Below, one piece after another: positions 33,153 through 37,206 of a stretch of 37,206 nucleotides of DNA. The stretch is from an uncultured Dietzia sp. (GTDB lineage: Bacteria > Actinomycetota > Actinomycetes > Mycobacteriales > Mycobacteriaceae), in contig NZ_CALMYY010000041.1 in the NCBI RefSeq assembly GCF_937873725.1, positions 1 to 37,206 of the forward strand, written 5' to 3'. Made by a program: the position numbers and the translations under genes. Under the pieces are notes generated by a model. It worked only from the letters and a program-made list of their open reading frames with translations, did no database searches and was not told where the DNA came from. Every line of letters begins with the position of its first letter. Position 1 is the first letter of the stretch.

Positions 33153-34538
33153 TCAGCGGGTCTCGACGGCGTTCTCCGCGGCCTCTGCCCACTCCCTCCA
33201 CTGAGCGGCCTGCGCGCGGGCCTCGCCCGCCTCGTCGGCCCGGCCCGCGGCGTCCGCCTTGGCGGCCTGCGCCTCGAAATCCTCGACCCGCACCCAGAAC
33301 TGAGCCGCCCGGGCCTTGGCCTCGGGATCGGTCCGGCGCCACTCGGAATCCGCGGCGTCCGAGACCGACTTCTCCAGCGCCCGGATCCGTCCCTCGAGTT
33401 GGCCCATCTTCTCCCGCGGAACCTTCCCGATCTCCTCCCACCGGGTCTGCAGCTCGCGCAACGCCGACCGCGCGGCGGCCAGATCCCTGGCCGGGTCGAT
33501 TCGGCCCTGGAACTCGGCGAGGAGGGACTCCTTGGCGGTGGCGTTGCCCTCGAACTCGGAGTCGCGCTCCGCCGCCGCGGCGTGCCGGGCGTCGAAGAAG
33601 GTGTCCTGGGCGGCCTTGAACCGCTTCCACAGCGCGTCGTCGGCGTCGCGGGGGGCCCGGCCCGCGGCCTTCCACTCGTCCATGAGCCGTCGGAACGCGG
33701 TGGCGGTGTCGTTCCAGTCGGTCGATCCCGAGATCGCCTCGGCGCGCTCGACCAGGTCCTCCTTGACCCGCCTGACGGAGGCCCGGTTACGGTCCAGGTC
33801 GGCGAAATGCGATCCGCGGCGTCGGTTGAACGCCTCCCGCGCCTTGGAGAATCGCTTCCAGAGAGCGTCATCGGTCTTGCGGTCGATCCCGCGGATGGTC
33901 TTCCACTCCTCGAGGATCGTCCTGAGGCGGTCTCCCGCGGCCTTCCACTGGGTGGAGGACTCCCCGATCTCCTCCGCCTCGGCGGCGAGGGCCTCCTTAC
34001 GCGCGACGGCGGCCGCCCGCTCCTCGTCCTTACGGAGGCGGGCGTCCTTCTCCACCGCGGTGGAGCGCTCGATCACCGCTGCGGCGCGGGCCGCGAGCGA
34101 GTCCAGGTCACCCACGGCGGCGGCGGTCGGGATCTGCTCCGCGAGCGACTCGGCCGAGGCGCGGGTCTTGCGCGCGTCCTGCGGATGGGAGTCCAGGCGG
34201 GCTTCGAGCAGCGCGACCTCCGCGACGAGGTCATCGAAGCGGAGGCCGAAGTGGGCCAGGCCCTCCTCCGGGGCGCCGGCCTGCCAGGAACCGACCTGCC
34301 GCTCGCCGTCCGGGGTCCGGACGAACACCGCACCGGTGTCGTCGACCCGACCCCATTCGGACGGATCGGAGGCCCGGACGACCCGTGGTTCGGGGGACGT
34401 GGCGGGTCTCGCGGCGATCTTCCGGGCCAGTGCGGCGGGCGAAGGCGCACCCGGGCGAGGCCCGGGAGTCGGTGTGGGGGCCGCTGCGGCCCCCCCGGCG
34501 TCCGTGTCGCCCGGGGTGGTGGCTGGGTTGTCGCTCAT
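33153..34538 (-). CDS. DUF349 repeat protein
   Basis: The 461-residue protein is mostly long charged helices with three DUF349 repeats, at about residues 194-250, 271-325 and 348-400. Each has a W-x(n)-EWK/RWE core followed by [12 protein letters not shown] helices. An N-terminal region of about 50 residues is Pro/Ala/Thr-rich, followed by a small beta domain ([26 protein letters not shown]). The M. tuberculosis counterpart Rv2731 is likewise on the opposite strand from its neighbours. The function is not established. ATG 34538 is supported by GAGGA upstream and by MSDNP being a natural start; a longer frame to 34646 lacks support. Confidence 0.85.
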   Translation of the reverse strand: MSDNPATTPGDTDAGGAAAAPTPTPGPRPGAPSPAALARKIAARPATSPEPRVVRASDPSEWGRVDDTGAVFVRTPDGERQVGSWQAGAPEEGLAHFGLRFDDLVAEVALLEARLDSHPQDARKTRASAESLAEQIPTAAAVGDLDSLAARAAAVIERSTAVEKDARLRKDEERAAAVARKEALAAEAEEIGESSTQWKAAGDRLRTILEEWKTIRGIDRKTDDALWKRFSKAREAFNRRRGSHFADLDRNRASVRRVKEDLVERAEAISGSTDWNDTATAFRRLMDEWKAAGRAPRDADDALWKRFKAAQDTFFDARHAAAAERDSEFEGNATAKESLLAEFQGRIDPARDLAAARSALRELQTRWEEIGKVPREKMGQLEGRIRALEKSVSDAADSEWRRTDPEAKARAAQFWVRVEDFEAQAAKADAAGRADEAGEARAQAAQWREWAEAAENAVETR

Positions 34539-34730
34539 CTCGTCCTCATTCCATTCTGCCGCGTGACACGGCACCGTCACCGGACTCTCGCCGGTCATCG
34601 CCTCGCCGGCCCCTCCCGGGGACGGCATCCCCCTAGTGTGTACCAACCACCGGCCGGAAGTCGGTGGATCCCCGCCGACTGGCCGACGAGCCCCCGTCGG
34701 GTCCGGAGGGCCGGCTCCCGGGGAGGTCAG

Positions 34731-34736
34731 TAAGGT
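34731..34736 (+). promoter_or_regulatory. -10 box, probable leaderless start of the gene at 34745
   Basis: TAAGGT ends 8 nt before GTG 34745, inside the 206-bp intergenic region shared with the divergent DUF349 gene. No clear promoter for the minus-strand gene was found. Confidence 0.45.
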
Positions 34737-34744
34737 GGCGGGGT

Positions 34745-35440
34745 GTGAGCACCTCAGTAGTCCTGTTGCCCGGTGCGCCGGTTCTGGTGCCCGAATTGTC
34801 CGGCGCGGCCGCGGCGGACACGGCCGATCAGGTCGCGCGGGCCGTGGCGGCGCTCAGGTCCGCCGCCTCCGGGTGCTCTCTCGTGGTGGTCCTGGGCTCC
34901 GATCCCCAAGGTCGCACCCTCTGCGATGTGCGGGCCTCCCTCGGCCGGTGGGGGGTACCCATCCCGGTCGGGCGACCGGGCAGCCCGGAGGCGGGGGATT
35001 CGCAAGTCCCTGACTCGGCGCTGCTCGGCTGGTGGTTCCTCGACCGCGCCGGGATCGACCTCCCGAGAGCGTTCGTGGGCGTCCCCGGCGAGGGATCCTC
35101 CCCGGGGGACCCGGTGTCGGATGCCCTCGTCGTCGTCGTGGCGGACGGTCCCGCCTCCCTCGCCGCCCGGGCACCGGTCCCCGAGGACCCCCGCGGCGTG
35201 GCGCTCGACGCCGCCCTGACCGACTGGGTGCGGCGCGGCGGAGCGCTGCCCGACCCGGGGGCCGCGGTGGCGGAGTCCGTGGGCTGGTGGACCCGGCCGG
35301 TGTGGGGTGTCCTGGCCCGGCTGGTCGGGGAGCGGGCCGCCACCCGGGCCGAGTCCTGGGCACCCTTCGGCGTGGGCTACCACTGCGCGCAGTGGGATCT
35401 CCCGTCGCCGGCGGCCCCGACCCCCGGTGGCCCCACGTGA
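34745..35440 (+). CDS. conserved protein upstream of miaA, LigB/extradiol-dioxygenase-like fold suspected
   Basis: The 231-residue Ala/Gly-rich protein opens [16 protein letters not shown] and has a central [21 protein letters not shown]. This recalls the class III extradiol dioxygenase/MEMO-like superfamily, but the metal-binding histidines of active members are not evident, so it may be catalytically inert. It holds the Rv2728c position, an uncharacterised alanine-rich protein before miaA. Its stop overlaps miaA as GTGA, implying co-expression with the tRNA-modifying enzyme. The fold assignment is weak, and the gene itself is well supported by synteny and coding pattern. Confidence 0.72.
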   Translation: MSTSVVLLPGAPVLVPELSGAAAADTADQVARAVAALRSAASGCSLVVVLGSDPQGRTLCDVRASLGRWGVPIPVGRPGSPEAGDSQVPDSALLGWWFLDRAGIDLPRAFVGVPGEGSSPGDPVSDALVVVVADGPASLAARAPVPEDPRGVALDAALTDWVRRGGALPDPGAAVAESVGWWTRPVWGVLARLVGERAATRAESWAPFGVGYHCAQWDLPSPAAPTPGGPT

Positions 35441-36390
35441 GCGGGCCCGCGCCCGTCGCGGTGGTTGGGGCGACGGGGACCGGGAAGTCCGACCTCGCCC
35501 TCGATCTGGCCGAGCGGCTGGGCGGGGAGGTGGTCAACTGCGACGCGATGCAGCAGTACCGCGGCATGGATATCGGGACCGCCAAACTCCCGCCCTCCGA
35601 GCGTCGGGGCATCCCGCACCACCGGATCGACGTCCTCGAGGTCTCCGAGACGGCGAGTGTGGCCGACTTCCGCCGCGAGGCGGAGCGCGAGATCGCCGAG
35701 ATCCGGGAGCGGGGCCACGTCCCGATCCTGTGTGGCGGCTCGATGCTGTACGTCCAGGCGCTGGTCGACGACTGGTCCATCCCCGACACCGATCCGCTCG
35801 TCCGGGCCCGGTTCGAGCGCCGCCTCGGGGAGGAGGGGGTGCAGGCGCTTCACGACGAGTTGGCGAGGGTGGACCCGGAGGCCGCGCGGACCATCCTGCC
35901 GACCGACCCCCGCCGCACGGTCCGCGCGCTGGAGGTCGTGGAGATCACCGGACGACCGTTCTCCGCGTCGCGCCCCACGATCGGTGAGCCACGGTGGGGG
36001 ACACGGCTCCTGGGCCTCCGGTGCGCGCTACCGGAACTCGACGCCCGCCTGGCCGCCCGCACCTCCCGTATGTTCGCCGGGGGACTGGTCGAGGAGGTCC
36101 GCGACCTGGTCGCCGGTGGGCTGCTGGAGGGGGTCACCGCCCGCCGTGCCATCGGGTACGCGCAGGTGCTCGACGAGATGGACGACCGGCTCGCGCTCGA
36201 CGAGCAGGCGGTGTCCCGGGCGCACGAGCGCACCGTGATCGGCACGCGCAGGTACGTCCGGCGGCAGCGGTCGTGGTTCGGTCGGGACCATCGGATCCGG
36301 TGGATCGACACGGACACCGACGGCCGGGCCGATGATGCGGCGAGCCCGCTGGAGACGGCACTCGACCTGCTCGGTGAGGCGGGGCGATGA
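35437..36390 (+). CDS. miaA: tRNA dimethylallyltransferase MiaA
   Basis: MiaA puts the isopentenyl group on A37 of tRNAs reading U-starting codons. The 317-residue protein has the P-loop GATGTGKS (residues 11-18), the substrate-binding segment [26 protein letters not shown], and the prenyl-pocket blocks [10 protein letters not shown] and [15 protein letters not shown]. The GTG start overlaps the previous gene and the stop overlaps the next as ATGA. In M. tuberculosis dapF follows miaA; here an IclR regulator does. Confidence 0.96.
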   Translation: MSGPAPVAVVGATGTGKSDLALDLAERLGGEVVNCDAMQQYRGMDIGTAKLPPSERRGIPHHRIDVLEVSETASVADFRREAEREIAEIRERGHVPILCGGSMLYVQALVDDWSIPDTDPLVRARFERRLGEEGVQALHDELARVDPEAARTILPTDPRRTVRALEVVEITGRPFSASRPTIGEPRWGTRLLGLRCALPELDARLAARTSRMFAGGLVEEVRDLVAGGLLEGVTARRAIGYAQVLDEMDDRLALDEQAVSRAHERTVIGTRRYVRRQRSWFGRDHRIRWIDTDTDGRADDAASPLETALDLLGEAGR

Positions 36391-37206
36391 GCTCGGCGCG
36401 TCCGGCGCGGGGGCGGGTCCAGTCCGTCGAGCGTGCGCTCTCGCTGCTGGACGCGTTGACCCGTCGGGGTGGGCGCGCCACGCTGGGGGAACTCTGCGCG
36501 GACACCGGTCTGGCCGCGGCGACTGTTCACCGACTGTGCGGCACGCTCGCGGAGTCCGGCCACCTCCGCCGCGACGCCCGGCGCGACTACCTTCTCGGGC
36601 CGAGGCTCCAGCGGGTCGGCGAGGCGGCCCGCCGCGCGACGCTGTCCTGGGCCGAGCCGGTGCTGTCCGCGGTGGTCGAAGCCACCGGGGAGACCGCCAA
36701 CCTCGCCGTGCGGGAGGGGGACGGTGTGGTGTACCTCGCCCAGGTGCCCTCGCCTCACTCGATGCGGATGTTCACCGAGGTGGGGCGACGGGTGGAGGTG
36801 CACTGCACCGCCGTGGGTAAGGCGCTGATCGCGCAGGACGACGACGACGAGGTGCTCGCCATGCTCGGCCGGGCCGGGATGCGCCGGTACACCGACACGA
36901 CGATCGTCGACACCGCCGCGATGCTCGCCGAGTTGGACCGCGTGCGACGGTCCGGCTTCGCGACCGACGAGTCCGAGCAGGAGGAGGGGGTGCGCTGCGT
37001 GGCGATCGCGGTCGGGGCGGGGGACGCGGCGTTCGCGGTGTCCGCCTCCGGGCCGGAGGCCAGGTTCACCCGGGAGCGGCGGGACGCCGGCGGGCGGGGG
37101 GCGGGCGCGGGGGGGGGCCCGGGCACCCCCCCACGGGCGGCGGCACCCCCCCCCCGCGCCTGCGGGAAGTCCAGCACCCCGCCAGCATGGTCCCAGCGGC
37201 TGTGGC
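36387..37206 (+). CDS. IclR family transcriptional regulator, 3' end missing or corrupt
   Basis: The frame from ATG 36387 stays open to the window edge. Residues 10-75 form an IclR winged helix-turn-helix ([41 protein letters not shown]). The effector-binding domain follows ([52 protein letters not shown]). The expected ending after [15 protein letters not shown] is replaced by Gly/Pro-rich translation of C/G homopolymers (about 37090-37160), which I read as poor contig-end sequence with probable frameshifts. The 4-nt overlap with miaA implies cotranscription. No target can be named from this window. Confidence 0.85.
   Translation, partial: MSSARPARGRVQSVERALSLLDALTRRGGRATLGELCADTGLAAATVHRLCGTLAESGHLRRDARRDYLLGPRLQRVGEAARRATLSWAEPVLSAVVEATGETANLAVREGDGVVYLAQVPSPHSMRMFTEVGRRVEVHCTAVGKALIAQDDDDEVLAMLGRAGMRRYTDTTIVDTAAMLAELDRVRRSGFATDESEQEEGVRCVAIAVGAGDAAFAVSASGPEARFTRERRDAGGRGAGAGGGPGTPPRAAAPPPRACGKSSTPPAWSQRLW

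Overview
The window is a very GC-rich stretch of actinobacterial chromosome from the order Mycobacteriales. Gene content and order follow the rimP–nusA–infB … recA–recX–miaB–miaA backbone known from Mycobacterium tuberculosis, but in a far more compact form. Clade markers are PptH/PptT, ThyX, the ClgR–PspA pair, a TIGR03085 protein, DUF3046 beside recA, DUF4439 beside rimP, and frequent GTG starts. I lean towards Dietzia or a near relative, but the genus is an inference. Both window ends (about 1-110 and 37095-37160) dissolve into C/G homopolymers inside otherwise recognisable genes, so they look like contig ends with unreliable bases.

Layout. 1-840 (minus strand): a truncated DUF4439 ferritin-like gene and a Tat-type lipoprotein. 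884-6519: translation and transcription block rimP, nusA, ylxR, infB, rbfA. 6516-12398: nrnA-type DHH phosphoesterase, MATE exporter, pptH, pptT, truB, ribF, mostly joined by 4-nt stop/start overlaps. 12447-16799: rpsO, pnp, pepR. 16797-20315: dapB, two uncharacterised genes, thyX, dapA. 20312-26306: RNase J, a TIGR03085 protein, ftsK, and a minus-strand YciI-like gene. 26371-29028: pgsA, a stand-alone cinA/pncC domain, clgR, pspA, a DUF3046 gene. 29056-33119: recA with an SOS box, recX, miaB, a membrane protein. 33153-34538 (minus): a DUF349 protein. 34731-37206: an uncharacterised protein, miaA, and a truncated IclR regulator.

How the genes work together. Most encode RNA and translation functions: ribosome maturation (RimP, RbfA), initiation (IF2), tRNA modification (TruB, MiaA, MiaB), RNA decay (PNPase, RNase J, NrnA-type nuclease) and transcription elongation control (NusA). 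Smaller sets serve diaminopimelate/lysine synthesis (DapA, DapB), flavin cofactors (RibF), carrier-protein activation and its reversal (PptT/PptH), envelope stress (ClgR, PspA), chromosome segregation (FtsK) and recombination (RecA/RecX).

I found no phage, insertion sequence, CRISPR array, RNA gene or defence system, and no clear new multi-gene system. The signals worth a second look are mainly regulatory: a recurrent TANNNT box 6-8 nt before start codons (leaderless mRNAs), a SigE-type promoter at clgR, a structured pnp leader, and hairpins that contain or abut stop codons. There are also RGG-rich disordered extensions on IF2 and RNase J and several conserved genes of unknown role. The only non-coding stretch above 300 bases is rpsO–pnp (12798-13132), which holds a terminator, a promoter and a folded leader.
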